Part shown: piece by piece, positions 1 to 9,192 of the stretch | Layout: each line of letters opens with the position of its first letter | Position numbering within the stretch: the stretch's first letter is position 1 | From: an uncultured Lachnospiraceae bacterium | Lineage (GTDB): Bacteria; Bacillota; Clostridia; Lachnospirales; Lachnospiraceae | DNA length: 64,000 nt | Direction of reading: 5' to 3' | Assembly (NCBI GenBank): GCA_947626435.1 | Contig: CANQSB010000012.1 | Coordinates: forward strand, 1 to 64,000 | Notes under the pieces: model-generated | Told to the model about the DNA's origin: nothing | The model's database searches: none | What the model saw: the letters and a program-made list of their open reading frames with translations, nothing else | Made by a program: the position numbers and the translations under genes

Positions 1-1
1 G

Positions 2-1327
2 CTGTCGGAGGAGCCGTTTGGAATGTCCGACATGGTGGAGAGCATTGTCACGATTATGAAGCCGCAGGTAAACGCCAGGCGACAGCAGCTCCATGTGCAT
101 ATTTCGGACATTGAGCATGAGGACGTTATCGGCGATTCGTTGAGGCTTAGGCAGATTTTTGTGAATATACTCGGCAATTCGGTGAAATTTACGCCTGACG
201 GCGGCATGATTACGTTTTCGATAAAGGAGCTGCCGTCCTTAATCAACAATATGGCTCATTACGAATTTGTCTGCGAGGACAACGGAATGGGCATGGACGA
301 GAAGTTTATCAGCACGATTTTCGAGCCTTTTACGCGTGCGGATGATTCGGTCAGCAGGAAAATCGAGGGTACGGGGCTTGGAATGTCAATCACGCGCAAC
401 ATCGTGCAGATGATGAACGGCGACATTCAGGTGGAGAGTAAGATTGGCGAGGGCTCTAAATTTACCGTACAGGTGCATTTAAAGCTGCAGGCGTCGGAAA
501 GCGAGGATTTGCACACGCTTGAAAATTTGCGCGTACTGATAGCCGACGACAATAAGGAGTCCTGCATTACTACATATGATATTTTGGAAAGCATTGGAAT
601 GAAGCCTGAATGGGTGTTGAGCGGTGAGGAGGCAATAGAGCGCACCGTAGAGGCGCACGATGCGGGAGATGATTTTGCCGCGCTTATTCTCGATTGGAAG
701 ATGCCCGAAAAAGATGGCATAGAAACGGCGATTGAAATACGCGAGCGCGTGGGCAGAGACGTCCCGATAATAATTTTGTCCGCCTATGACTGGACTGACG
801 TGGAGGCAAAGGCTAGGGGAGCGGGGATAAAGACCTTTATCGAAAAGCCGCTGTTTCGCTCGCGCCTTGTTTATGCGCTCAAATCAGTGCTTGCGAATAA
901 TGAAAAGACGGCTAAGCTTGATACAGCGGAGCTTCGGGAAACAAGCTACGAGGGAAAGCGCGTGCTTTTGGTGGAGGACAATGAGCTGAACCGCGAGATT
1001 GCTTGTGAGCTGCTTTCATTTATAAATGTGGAGGTGGAGCAGGCAGAGGACGGCAAAATCGCTGTGGAAAAGATAGAGCAAAATCCGCCGCACTACTATG
1101 ATTTGGTGCTTATGGACATACAGATGCCTGTGATGAACGGCTACGAGGCGGCAAGGCGCATACGCTCGCTAGGGCGGGGAGACACTGATGACCTGCCGAT
1201 TATAGCCATGACGGCGAATGCCTTTGCGGACGACATAAAGGAGGCGCTGGATTCGGGAATGAATGACCATCTTGCGAAGCCTGTGGAGGTCTCAAAGCTT
1301 TTGGAGATGATGGAGAAGTGGCTGTAG
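2..1327 (+). CDS. Hybrid sensor histidine kinase with two receiver domains (5' end outside window)
   Basis: Only the C-terminal part is present; the frame is open back to the window edge, so the sensor and His-dimerisation parts lie upstream. Numbering from the ATG at 23, an HATPase_c domain shows an N box around residues 38-60 (FVNILGNSVKF), a G1 box EDNGMGMD (85-92), an F box IFEPF and a G2 box GTGLGMS (about 117-123). Two receiver domains follow. REC1 (about 168-290) has its acceptor Asp at about 224 in LILDWKMP; REC2 (about 312-432) has Asp 365 in LVLMDIQMP and a conserved Lys in LAKP. There is no Hpt or DNA-binding domain, so it probably passes phosphate to a separate partner. Its signal cannot be inferred from this part. 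Confidence 0.92.
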   Translation: MSEEPFGMSDMVESIVTIMKPQVNARRQQLHVHISDIEHEDVIGDSLRLRQIFVNILGNSVKFTPDGGMITFSIKELPSLINNMAHYEFVCEDNGMGMDEKFISTIFEPFTRADDSVSRKIEGTGLGMSITRNIVQMMNGDIQVESKIGEGSKFTVQVHLKLQASESEDLHTLENLRVLIADDNKESCITTYDILESIGMKPEWVLSGEEAIERTVEAHDAGDDFAALILDWKMPEKDGIETAIEIRERVGRDVPIIILSAYDWTDVEAKARGAGIKTFIEKPLFRSRLVYALKSVLANNEKTAKLDTAELRETSYEGKRVLLVEDNELNREIACELLSFINVEVEQAEDGKIAVEKIEQNPPHYYDLVLMDIQMPVMNGYEAARRIRSLGRGDTDDLPIIAMTANAFADDIKEALDSGMNDHLAKPVEVSKLLEMMEKWL

Positions 1328-1376
1328 CCGGGCGCGGTTGATGTGGGCAAAGTGATGATTTTGAGGAGGAAAAAAT

Positions 1377-2267
1377 ATGTCAGTGACAAGCGATAATATC
1401 AGGAAATCATTTAAGGAAAGTGACGACAGGTGTGACGCGGGGCTTACTACGCCGGAGAATGTCGTGCGTTATGATGATATTGCGTATGGGGATGACGCGG
1501 CAGCGCAGAGCCTTGACGTGTACCGTCCGAAAGGGATTGACGGCAAGATGCCTGTGATTGTGAGCGTACATGGAGGCGGCTGGGTGTATGGCGACAAGGA
1601 GAGGTATCAGTATTATTGCATGAGCTTAGTGCAGCATGGCTTTGTTGTGGTGAATTTCACATACCGCCTTGCGCCGGAGCATAAATTCCCTGCGGCGATT
1701 GAGGATATTAATACTGTTTTTGAATTTGTGCTTGAAAATAAAGAGAAGTATGGTTTTGATACGGAGCATGTTTTCGCTGTAGGGGATTCCGCGGGAGCGC
1801 ACCAGTTGGGGCTTTACGCTGCAATCTGCACCAATCCTGAGTACGCCAAAAGGTATGATTTTGCGCCCCCCAAGGGCTTTGCGCCGACAGCGGTAGCCTT
1901 AAACTGCGGCTTTTACAGCGGTGATGCTGCAAATATGAGTGATGAACTCCGTAAGGAAATGATGCCGATGATGGGCGAGTACCTTCCAAACGGCGGCAGC
2001 GCCAAAGAGCTTGAAATGATAGATGTGGTAAAGCACATCACGGAGGATTTCCCGCCTACGCTTTATATGACAAGTTCGCATGACTTTTTAAAGGAGCAGG
2101 CGCCGATTTTGGGAAAAAAGCTGCTTGAATGCAATGTGCCGCATGTGTTCCGCTTTTACGGCAGCGCTAAGAATCCGCTTTATCATGTCTTTCACTGTGA
2201 TATGCGGCTGAAGGAGGCGTATGAGTGCAATAAGGATGAGTGTGAGTATTTTAGGAGTTTTTTGTAA
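1377..2267 (+). CDS. Alpha/beta hydrolase (HSL-type esterase/lipase family)
   Basis: A cytoplasmic carboxylesterase-type protein of 296 residues. It has the HGGGW oxyanion-hole motif at residues 65-69 and the nucleophile elbow GDSAG at 136-140, with Ser138 as the likely nucleophile. A late Asp (SSHDF, near 238) and a His near 270 complete a plausible catalytic triad. HGGG plus GDSAG is typical of the hormone-sensitive-lipase branch of short-chain ester hydrolases. There is no signal peptide. A strong GAGGAGGAAAAAAT ribosome site supports the ATG at 1377. It starts 49 bases after the kinase gene on the same strand. The substrate is unknown; acetyl esters of sugars are a guess from the surrounding polysaccharide genes. 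Confidence 0.85.
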   Translation: MSVTSDNIRKSFKESDDRCDAGLTTPENVVRYDDIAYGDDAAAQSLDVYRPKGIDGKMPVIVSVHGGGWVYGDKERYQYYCMSLVQHGFVVVNFTYRLAPEHKFPAAIEDINTVFEFVLENKEKYGFDTEHVFAVGDSAGAHQLGLYAAICTNPEYAKRYDFAPPKGFAPTAVALNCGFYSGDAANMSDELRKEMMPMMGEYLPNGGSAKELEMIDVVKHITEDFPPTLYMTSSHDFLKEQAPILGKKLLECNVPHVFRFYGSAKNPLYHVFHCDMRLKEAYECNKDECEYFRSFL

Positions 2268-2377
2268 GGCGGTACATGGTATTATAAAAATAAGAAAAAG
2301 TATATAGTAGAGATTTGGGCAGTTTGGTAAAATAAAAACAAGAAAGTTATATAGCAACGGAAGGCAGGCTGTATGAA

Positions 2378-2686
2378 ATGGCAGATACAATACCAAAAAT
2401 AAATGATATAAAAAGGATAGTTATTTCCTTGGGAAAACAGTACGGTGCGGAACGGATTTTTTTGTTTGGTTCATATGCCAGAGGGAATGCCGATGAAAAC
2501 AGCGATATTGATTTGAGAATTGACAGAGGAGATATCCGAGGGCTGCAGATGGCTGCGCTTTTATTGGATATAGAGGATGCGCTGGGCAAAAAGGTAGATT
2601 TATTATCGACAAAATGCTTAGATGAAGATTTTCTAAAGTCTATCAGCGGGGAGGAGATTTTACTATATGAACGACAGGGACAATAA
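2378..2686 (+). CDS. mntA: MntA-like minimal nucleotidyltransferase (antitoxin)
   Basis: A 102-residue minimal nucleotidyltransferase with the exact GSX10DXD signature: Gly31-Ser32, then Asp43 and Asp45 in NSDIDLRI. In the MntA/HepT family the enzyme neutralises its HEPN toxin by adding AMP to a tyrosine of the toxin. The next gene overlaps this one by 20 bases and encodes a HEPN protein with the matching target motif, which is the standard arrangement. The catalytic residues look intact. The toxin-antitoxin role is inferred from family and context. Confidence 0.88.
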   Translation: MADTIPKINDIKRIVISLGKQYGAERIFLFGSYARGNADENSDIDLRIDRGDIRGLQMAALLLDIEDALGKKVDLLSTKCLDEDFLKSISGEEILLYERQGQ

Positions 2687-3005
2687 TATCCTCAAGCACA
2701 TTTTGGAGTATTGTGATAAATTGAAACAATTCACGGCAGATATGGACTGTGGTGCATTTGAAAAGAGCGAGCTGCATAAGGATGCATGCTCGATGTGTAT
2801 TTTGCAAATAGGTGAGTTGGTTTATAATCTGACAGATGAATTTAAAAATACACATGCTTCTATTCCGTGGCGTCAGATTCGTTCTGTGAGGAATATCGTT
2901 GCCCATCACTATGGCAGTGTAGATACAGAAACTTTGTGGGACATTATTTTTAATGATATTCCTGAACTGAAAAAATTTTGCGAACAAACTATTATATGGC
3001 AATAA
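2667..3005 (+). CDS. hepT: HepT-like HEPN toxin (DUF86 family ribonuclease)
   Basis: A 112-residue all-helical HEPN protein. It carries the RX4HXY signature at residues 75-82 (RNIVAHHY): Arg75 and His80 are the expected RNase residues and Tyr82 is the expected target of AMPylation by MntA. It overlaps the preceding nucleotidyltransferase gene by 20 bases, which points to translational coupling. Members cleave RNA, for example tRNA ends, when not modified. The last residues run into the fragment at 2971-3195, suggesting the pair inserted into or beside an older gene. Confidence 0.88.
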   Translation: MNDRDNNILKHILEYCDKLKQFTADMDCGAFEKSELHKDACSMCILQIGELVYNLTDEFKNTHASIPWRQIRSVRNIVAHHYGSVDTETLWDIIFNDIPELKKFCEQTIIWQ

Positions 3006-3195
3006 AGGCAGACTGTCCATTGACTTTAGGGAAATTTTTGCAGGTTCTGAAAAAAGCGTTCTGAAAAAAGATGTAACAGTAAGCTGTAATGCAAGGATTA
3101 TTACCCTTGACGACTTAAAGAATGACGATAAGGACTTTTGGAGCATATGCGAAGCTGTCAGGGATAAATGGAATCGATATTATGTAAAGAGGTAA
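2971..3195 (+). pseudogene. Start-less C-terminal gene fragment downstream of hepT
   Basis: After the hepT stop, another frame is open from 2971 to the TAA at 3193 but has no usable start codon. The peptide reads like a real protein tail, with phrases such as LSIDFREIFAG, IITLDDLKNDDKDFW and AVRDKWNRYYVKR. I do not recognise the family. Balanced codon use and the mixed charged/hydrophobic pattern suggest the 3' end of an older gene truncated when mntA-hepT arrived. It ends 6 bases before clpS. It could also be expressed by frameshifting from hepT, but nothing in the sequence supports that. Confidence 0.5.
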
Positions 3196-3201
3196 AAAAC
3201 A

Positions 3202-3501
3202 ATGCCAACCCAAGGAGCCACAAGAGAAAAAACAAGAACAGACCTTCGTGAGCCGCACCATTACAATGTGATTATGCACAACGATGACTTCACGTCAATG
3301 GAATTTGTTGTGGAAATACTGATAGACATCTTCCGTAAAAATGAAATTGAGGCGCAGCGCCTTATGCTTATGGTGCATGAGAAAGGAAAAGCGGCCGTGG
3401 GCGCATATCCATATGACATAGCTGTCACAAAAGTGCAGGCAGCGGCGGCGCGGGCAAAGCAGGAGGGATTTCCGTTTCGTCTGACGATAGAGGAAGTGTA
3501 G
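3202..3501 (+). CDS. clpS: ClpS adaptor for ClpA (N-end rule)
   Basis: A 99-residue ClpS-family adaptor. It shows the family core NVIMHNDDFTSMEFVVEIL, the middle segment with MLMVHEKGKAAVG, and the final YDIAVTKV helix. ClpS binds the ClpA N-domain and delivers proteins with destabilising N-terminal residues to ClpAP. The Asn-Asp-Asp stretch that helps bind N-degrons is present. clpA follows 180 bases downstream, which supports the assignment. The ribosome site is AGAGGTAAAAAACA. The 3' end is part of a three-copy tandem repeat that runs on after the stop. Confidence 0.93.
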   Translation: MPTQGATREKTRTDLREPHHYNVIMHNDDFTSMEFVVEILIDIFRKNEIEAQRLMLMVHEKGKAAVGAYPYDIAVTKVQAAAARAKQEGFPFRLTIEEV

Positions 3502-3651
3502 GACACAGTGGGATTATGTTAAGGCAGACAATTTGTTCGTGATAAAAGAAGTGTGAGGATACAGCGGGACTATATTAAGGCGTATAATTTGTTCGTGATA
3601 GAGGAAGTGTAGAACACAGTGAGCCCATCTAAAGGCGTACAATCTGTCTGC
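3493..3651 (+). repeat. Three imperfect 55-56 bp tandem repeats covering the clpS 3' end
   Basis: Units begin at about 3493, 3548 and 3604, each starting GAAGTGT and continuing with an ACAC/ATAC-AG-G-GG...AAGGC-TA/CA-AAT-TGT pattern. The phrase GATAGAGGAAGTGTAG at the clpS stop recurs at 3597-3612. The first unit contains the clpS stop codon, so the array looks like duplication of the gene's end into the clpS-clpA spacer. Unit divergence argues that it is not recent. Confidence 0.8.
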
Positions 3652-3681
3652 AAATGATATAAAATGAGGTAAAACAAAACT

Positions 3682-5895
3682 ATGCGAATATCAGCCGAAG
3701 TATCAGAAATAATCAATATAGCATTTTCCTTCGCCCAAAGCGCGCATTTTGAATATGTAACGCCGGAACTGGTATTATATGTGACATGTCAAAATGAAGT
3801 GTTTTCCCGGGCATTTGAAAGCTGCGGCGGCAGCATAAAGGAGCTTGACCGCAATCTAAGGACATATCTTGATGAATATATGGAACCACTTGAAGAAGAC
3901 GATGCCGATACGCCTGAATTTTCACAGGGAATGGGAAATGTGCTTGCCTATGCGTCAAGCTCGGCGCAAAGCAGCGGCAATGACAAGGTGGAGCTTGCCC
4001 ATCTGATAAATGCGATATACAGTCTCAAGGAGAGTTATGCCGTCTACTATATGCGCGCGCAGGGCGTGGAGCAGTCAGAGCTTTTGCAAGAGATGGCGAT
4101 AGCATACGAGGAGGCAGACGATGATGACGCAGAGGGAAACGGCAGCCATGAAAAAGGTACTTTATGGCGTCAGTATGCCGTCTGCTTAAATGAGGAGCTG
4201 GACGGCGTGAATCCGTTGATTGGCAGAGAAGCGGAGCTTGAAAGGACTATGCAGATACTCTGTCGCAAATCAAAAAATAATCCGCTGCATATAGGCGAGG
4301 CGGGCGTAGGCAAGACGGCGATAGTATACGGACTTGCAAGGCTTTTGAATGAAAATAAAGTCCCCGAGCCGCTGACTGGCGCAAAAATTTATTCGCTTGA
4401 TTTAGGAAGCCTCCTTGCAGGCACGCAGTACCGCGGCGATTTTGAAAAAAGGTTCAAAAAGGTAATGGACAGCATAAGCCGCGAGGAAAAACCGATTGTT
4501 TACATAGACGAGATACACAATATAATCGGCGCAGGCGCGGTAAACGGGGGAACATTCGATGTTTCCAATATGCTTAAGCCATACCTTGCGTCAGGCGCAG
4601 TGCGTTTCATCGGTGCGACAACATATGACGAGTACAAAAAGCATTTTGAAAAGAGCAAGAGCATGGTGCGCCGCTTTCAGAATATCGACATAAAAGAGCC
4701 AAGCCTTGAGGAGTGCGTCAAAATTCTGGCGGGTATAAAAGGCAGCTACGAGGAGTTTCATGGAGTTACCTATGATGACGGCGTGATTGAATATGCTGTT
4801 GAGATGAGCGCGAAGTACATAAATGAGCGTTACCTGCCCGATAAGGCAATCGACCTCATAGACGAGGCGGGTGCTTACAGGCGCATGCACCCGCTTGACG
4901 GCAATATTCAGACGATAAACAAGGAGCTTATCGACGAGCTCTTGTCAAAGACCTGCAATATTCCAAAGCAGATAGTGGAAAACGACGAAACTGCGGCGCT
5001 TGCCACGCTGGAGGAACGCCTTAAAGAACTAGCGTTCGGTCAGAATGAAGCAATAGCGCAGGTTGTGAACGCAGTAAAGTTTTCAAGGGCAGGACTCTTG
5101 GAGGAGGGCAAGCCGTTAGCAAGCCTGCTGTTCGTAGGTCCGACAGGCGTAGGAAAGACCGAGATTGCGCGCTGCCTTGCAAGCGAGCTTGGCATAAAGC
5201 TGATACGCTTTGATATGAGCGAGTATGAGGAAAAGCACGCCGTAGCAAAGCTGATTGGTGCGCCCGCAGGCTATGTGGGCTACGAGGAGGGAGGGCTTCT
5301 TACGGAAGAGGTTCGCAAAAATCCGCATGCTGTCCTTTTGCTTGATGAGATTGAAAAGGCTCACCCCGATATTTACAACATATTGCTGCAGGCAATGGAC
5401 TATGCGACGCTGACAGACAATCAGGGCAGAAAGGCTGATTTCAGAAACATAATCATCATTATGACATCAAACGCGGGCGCAAGTCGCATCGGTAAGCACG
5501 GAATAGGCTTTCAGGCGCAGGATGTAAGCGCGGGCGTGATAATGGAGGAGGTAAAGCGCATTTTCCAACCGGAGTTTCGTAACCGCCTCAGCCGAATAGT
5601 AGTGTTTAACGGCATTGACGAATGGATGGCGGAGCAGATTGTGGATAAAAAGCTTGGCGAGCTGCAAAAGCTACTTGCGCGCAGGAATGTAGAGCTTGCG
5701 GCAGACGATGCGGCAAAGCGACTGATTAAGGAAAAAGGTATAAGCGCGGAATTTGGCGCAAGGGAAATAGAGCGCGTGATACAGTCGGAGGTCAAGCCGC
5801 TGCTGGTTGACGAGATTCTGTTCGGCGCTTTGAAGAACGGCGGGAGCTGCGCCCTTACGGTTTCAGACGGCAGATTTAAGCTTGAAATAAGATAG
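3682..5895 (+). CDS. clpA: ClpA-type AAA+ unfoldase of the ClpAP protease
   Basis: A 737-residue double AAA+ unfoldase that feeds substrates to ClpP. An N-domain (about 1-145) and an acidic linker (EEADDDDAEGN) precede D1, which has Walker A GEAGVGKT (205-212) and Walker B VYIDEIHN. D2 has Walker A GPTGVGKT near residue 487 and Walker B LLLDEIEKAH. There is no long coiled-coil M domain, which separates it from ClpB and ClpC. The HGIGFQ stretch sits where ClpA carries the IGL/IGF loop that docks on ClpP. Length is close to E. coli ClpA (about 758). clpS directly upstream gives the usual clpS-clpA pair; clpP is not in the window. Confidence 0.93.
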   Translation: MRISAEVSEIINIAFSFAQSAHFEYVTPELVLYVTCQNEVFSRAFESCGGSIKELDRNLRTYLDEYMEPLEEDDADTPEFSQGMGNVLAYASSSAQSSGNDKVELAHLINAIYSLKESYAVYYMRAQGVEQSELLQEMAIAYEEADDDDAEGNGSHEKGTLWRQYAVCLNEELDGVNPLIGREAELERTMQILCRKSKNNPLHIGEAGVGKTAIVYGLARLLNENKVPEPLTGAKIYSLDLGSLLAGTQYRGDFEKRFKKVMDSISREEKPIVYIDEIHNIIGAGAVNGGTFDVSNMLKPYLASGAVRFIGATTYDEYKKHFEKSKSMVRRFQNIDIKEPSLEECVKILAGIKGSYEEFHGVTYDDGVIEYAVEMSAKYINERYLPDKAIDLIDEAGAYRRMHPLDGNIQTINKELIDELLSKTCNIPKQIVENDETAALATLEERLKELAFGQNEAIAQVVNAVKFSRAGLLEEGKPLASLLFVGPTGVGKTEIARCLASELGIKLIRFDMSEYEEKHAVAKLIGAPAGYVGYEEGGLLTEEVRKNPHAVLLLDEIEKAHPDIYNILLQAMDYATLTDNQGRKADFRNIIIIMTSNAGASRIGKHGIGFQAQDVSAGVIMEEVKRIFQPEFRNRLSRIVVFNGIDEWMAEQIVDKKLGELQKLLARRNVELAADDAAKRLIKEKGISAEFGAREIERVIQSEVKPLLVDEILFGALKNGGSCALTVSDGRFKLEIR

Positions 5896-6094
5896 GGTAT
5901 GCCTGTAATTACATGAAGCATTTGGATGGCAGACGGTATATTTTGTGGGAGAAGTATAGGGGGCTTTTGGCGAAGGGCGTACATAATGCAGATGTGGGCG
6001 ACGGATGATTTTATGATGCCAATAGTGAGTTGACGACTTGAAATAGTATATTTCACAGTCATATATGCAGGTTAAATGATAAAAGGAGAAAAAT

Positions 6095-7288
6095 ATGGAG
6101 AGAACAGAATTTAAGGAGTATCCGGAAATTTCCGATAGTGAGCTTGAAGCGGCAATGCAGTTTGCGGTCGGCAGCGTGGTTAAAAATTTAGGCACATTTA
6201 CGGACAAATTTCAAAAGGCGTATAGCGAAAATGGCTTTTACCAGCCTATAGAAAACAATTACTGGACGACGGGCTTTTGGACAGGCGAGATATGGCTTGC
6301 GTATGAGTACGCAAAAGATCATGGCATGGCAAAGGAAGCTGAGGCGCTAAGGCATGCGGGCGAGGTGCAGATTGCCTCGTTTATGGACAGAATTGTCAAT
6401 AAGATAGAAGTCGATCATCACGACATGGGCTTTCTGTATTCGCCGTCATGCGTGGCGGGCTATAAGCTGACGGGCTCACAAATGGGGCGTGAGGCGGCGG
6501 TAAAGGCGGCAGATCAGCTTATTACCCGTTTTCACCCGATAGGAGAGTTTATTCAGGCGTGGGGAGCGATGGACGCGCCCGAAAATTACAGGCTTATTAT
6601 CGACTGTTTTCTCAATTTACCGCTGCTGTATTGGGCTTCGGAGGAAACGGGCGATATGAAGTATCGCGATATTGCCGAGAAGCATATCCATACGGCAGTC
6701 GCAAACGTAATCCGCGAGGATTATTCTACATGGCATACATTTTTCTTTGATATGAAGACGGGAGCGCCCGACCACGGCGCTACCTGCCAAGGCTACCGCG
6801 ACGGCTCAGCGTGGACCAGAGGGCAGGCATGGGGAATTTACGGCATGGCGCTTGCTTACAGATATACAGAGAAAGAGGAGTATATAGACATTTTTAAAAA
6901 TGTGACGGAATACTTCCTCTCTCATATGCCCAAGGATTTGATTCCTTACTGGGATCTGGAGTTTACGTCAGGCGACGAACAGCCGAGGGATTCGTCAAGC
7001 GCGTCAATCGCGGCGTGCGGAATGCTTGAGATGGTAAAATATCTGCCTGAAAATGAAAGAGGGTATTACATAAGAGTTGCAAAGCAGCTTTTGAAGGCGG
7101 TATATGACAAATGCGCAGTGAAGGATTACAAGGAGTCAAACGGTTTAGTGCTTCACAGCACATATTCAAATCATTCGCCGTACAATACCTGCAACCATTA
7201 CGGTGTAGACGAATGTAATTCATGGGGCGATTATTTTTATATGGAAGCTTTGACAAGGCTGATGAAGGACTGGAATCCTTATTGGTAG
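6095..7288 (+). CDS. Glycoside hydrolase family 88, unsaturated glucuronyl hydrolase
   Basis: A 397-residue enzyme with an (alpha/alpha)6 barrel pattern typical of GH88. It hydrates the 4,5-unsaturated uronic acid left at the non-reducing end by polysaccharide lyases and so releases it. Diagnostic stretches are YWTTGFWTGEIWLAYE, HHDMGFLYSPS, IIDCFLNLPLLYWAS and GSAWTRGQAWGIYG. Asp110 and Asp170 sit in the contexts of the two catalytic Asp residues of characterised unsaturated glucuronyl hydrolases, with nearly the same spacing (about 60). There is no signal peptide, so it acts in the cytoplasm. A heparinase II/III-like lyase gene follows, giving a coherent lyase-plus-hydrolase pair. The ribosome site is AAAAGGAGAAAAAT. 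Confidence 0.93.
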   Translation: MERTEFKEYPEISDSELEAAMQFAVGSVVKNLGTFTDKFQKAYSENGFYQPIENNYWTTGFWTGEIWLAYEYAKDHGMAKEAEALRHAGEVQIASFMDRIVNKIEVDHHDMGFLYSPSCVAGYKLTGSQMGREAAVKAADQLITRFHPIGEFIQAWGAMDAPENYRLIIDCFLNLPLLYWASEETGDMKYRDIAEKHIHTAVANVIREDYSTWHTFFFDMKTGAPDHGATCQGYRDGSAWTRGQAWGIYGMALAYRYTEKEEYIDIFKNVTEYFLSHMPKDLIPYWDLEFTSGDEQPRDSSSASIAACGMLEMVKYLPENERGYYIRVAKQLLKAVYDKCAVKDYKESNGLVLHSTYSNHSPYNTCNHYGVDECNSWGDYFYMEALTRLMKDWNPYW

Positions 7289-7413
7289 GAGGCGGCTTGT
7301 AAAAGGGGATTTATGAGTATTCGGCGGTTTTTTATGCGCTGGCGCAGCTTGAAGTATATGGCGTAGTAACGGCTGGCTGAAGGATTTGGAAATGAAAGGG
7401 CGGGTGAAAAGCG

Positions 7414-9180
7414 ATGCCACAGATAAAAGAGCGGGAGATACAATACCTTAAAGCGTTTTGGAATGAGCTTGAGCAGGAGGGGGAGCTTTTGAGAGGGCAG
7501 GAGCTTCCTTTGCTTTCTGGTGAGGATTTTTTCCTGTTTGAAAAGACGGGGAACAGGCTGATTTATGAAAATGTTTATTTTGCGCGCAGAAAATACCTGA
7601 CTGTGTTCGGTATTCTTTCGGAGTATGGAAAGAAGAAAGAAGACGTGGATAAGCTCTGCGATGTGATAGCCTCTGTGTGCAGGGAGCGTTTTTGGGCGCT
7701 GCCTGCACATGTTGATTTTAAGAGGCTGGATGAGAAGACGATTGACCTTTTTGCGGCTGAAACGGCGCAGACTTTGGCGGAGCTGCTTGCGGTATTGGGG
7801 GATAGGCTGCCTGTTGATATTGTGGAGCTTGCAAAGCGCGAGATTATGGACAGGGTGCTTGTGCCGTTCTGCAGTTCCAAGCCGCCCTACAGCTGGTGGG
7901 AGACGGATCGCTGCAACTGGTCGGCTGTGTGCGCGGGTTCTATCGGCATGGCGGCAATCTATATGGACCGCATGGGCGCGCTGCCCGAGGGGTGGAAGGA
8001 GCCCTGCCTGAAACGCGTGTGCGCTGCGCTTGAATGTTATCTTGGCGGCATGGAGGATGACGGCGCGTGTACGGAGGGGCTTGGGTATTTTTCGTATGGA
8101 ATGAGCTACTATACGGCGTTTGCGGAGCTTTTACATGAGGAGACGGGCGGGCGCGTCAATCTGATGGACAATCCTAAGTGCGGGAAAATCGCTGCTTTTC
8201 AAGGTAAATGTTATTTTGGCGGCGGCGTGTCGCTGAGCTTTTCGGATTCCGGCTGTGATGAGCGTTTTCTGCCGGGGCTGTCGGCTTATCTTTCACATTG
8301 CTTTTCGGGGATTAAGACGCCTGATTATGCGGCGGCGAGAGGGTTTTATGATGATGCGTGCTATCGGTGGCTGCCAAATGAGAGGAATATCAGGTGGCTT
8401 TTGGCTTATGGCGGGGGAGAGAGAGCGGGGGATGATTTTAAAGCCTGTGATTTGCTGGAAAAGGCGCAGTGGATGATTTGCAAGGATTCGGAGGGGAACG
8501 GGTTCGCGGCGAAGGGCGGAAATAATGATGAGAACCACAACCATAATGATGTGGGGAATTTTTTGGTTGTTTATAAGGGGGAGATGCTGCTTGCTGATTT
8601 GGGGGCGGGGGAATATACGAAGGATTATTTTGGAGAGAAGCGGTATCAGATTTTGTGTAATCGGTCGTTGGGACATTCTGTGCCGTTGATTGATGGGGAG
8701 GAGCAGTGTGCGGGGGAGCAGTACCGTGCTGATGGGTTTGAGTGGGATGAGGATAGTGAAGAACTTTTGGTTTCTTTTGCGGGGGCGTATTGTGATGGGT
8801 GTGTTGACAGGCTGGAGAGGAAGATACATATGGTGGCTGCGGAGGGGTTGTGCCTGACTGTGGCTGATAGTTTCCTTGTTTTAAATGGTAGTAGGACAGT
8901 TACGGAAAATTTTGTGACATCATATATGCCTGTTGCGCTTGACTTGTGTACTATTGAAATACGGGGTGAAAGAGGAGTTTGCAGGGTTAGGATATGGTAT
9001 CGTGTTGGTGGGAATGAGGAGTGGATGCAGGCTGAAAATTTGAGGGTTGTTCCGAAAGAGCATGCGTTGCATGATGGCGGGAAGACAACTGTGTATTTGC
9101 TGCAGTGGGATTGTTTGATTTTTGAGAAACAGGAGATGGAGTGTAAGATGGTGTTTGAGTTTGTGGGTAAGGAGGAGTGA
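7414..9180 (+). CDS. Heparinase II/III-like polysaccharide lyase
   Basis: A 588-residue protein with an N-terminal alpha/alpha toroid (YSWWETDRCNWSAVCAGS; GYFSYGMSYY) and a C-terminal beta-sandwich, as in the heparinase II/III superfamily. The motif NHNHNDVGNF near residue 373 and the LADLGAGEY segment are hallmarks of that C-terminal domain. The family eliminates uronic-acid-containing chains, leaving unsaturated ends that the preceding GH88 could process. There is no signal peptide, so it probably acts on imported oligosaccharides. Codon use drifts toward G-rich triplets in the last third. The exact substrate (heparan, hyaluronan, alginate-like or other) cannot be told from sequence. Confidence 0.88.
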   Translation: MPQIKEREIQYLKAFWNELEQEGELLRGQELPLLSGEDFFLFEKTGNRLIYENVYFARRKYLTVFGILSEYGKKKEDVDKLCDVIASVCRERFWALPAHVDFKRLDEKTIDLFAAETAQTLAELLAVLGDRLPVDIVELAKREIMDRVLVPFCSSKPPYSWWETDRCNWSAVCAGSIGMAAIYMDRMGALPEGWKEPCLKRVCAALECYLGGMEDDGACTEGLGYFSYGMSYYTAFAELLHEETGGRVNLMDNPKCGKIAAFQGKCYFGGGVSLSFSDSGCDERFLPGLSAYLSHCFSGIKTPDYAAARGFYDDACYRWLPNERNIRWLLAYGGGERAGDDFKACDLLEKAQWMICKDSEGNGFAAKGGNNDENHNHNDVGNFLVVYKGEMLLADLGAGEYTKDYFGEKRYQILCNRSLGHSVPLIDGEEQCAGEQYRADGFEWDEDSEELLVSFAGAYCDGCVDRLERKIHMVAAEGLCLTVADSFLVLNGSRTVTENFVTSYMPVALDLCTIEIRGERGVCRVRIWYRVGGNEEWMQAENLRVVPKEHALHDGGKTTVYLLQWDCLIFEKQEMECKMVFEFVGKEE

Positions 9181-9192
9181 TTGATAGAGGTG

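Noticed and set aside
3493-3651. Regular repeats considered as a CRISPR array
   Set aside because: Units are contiguous and imperfect with no unique spacers, and no cas genes are present. The 24-bp repeats at 34987 are coding and were rejected for the same reason.
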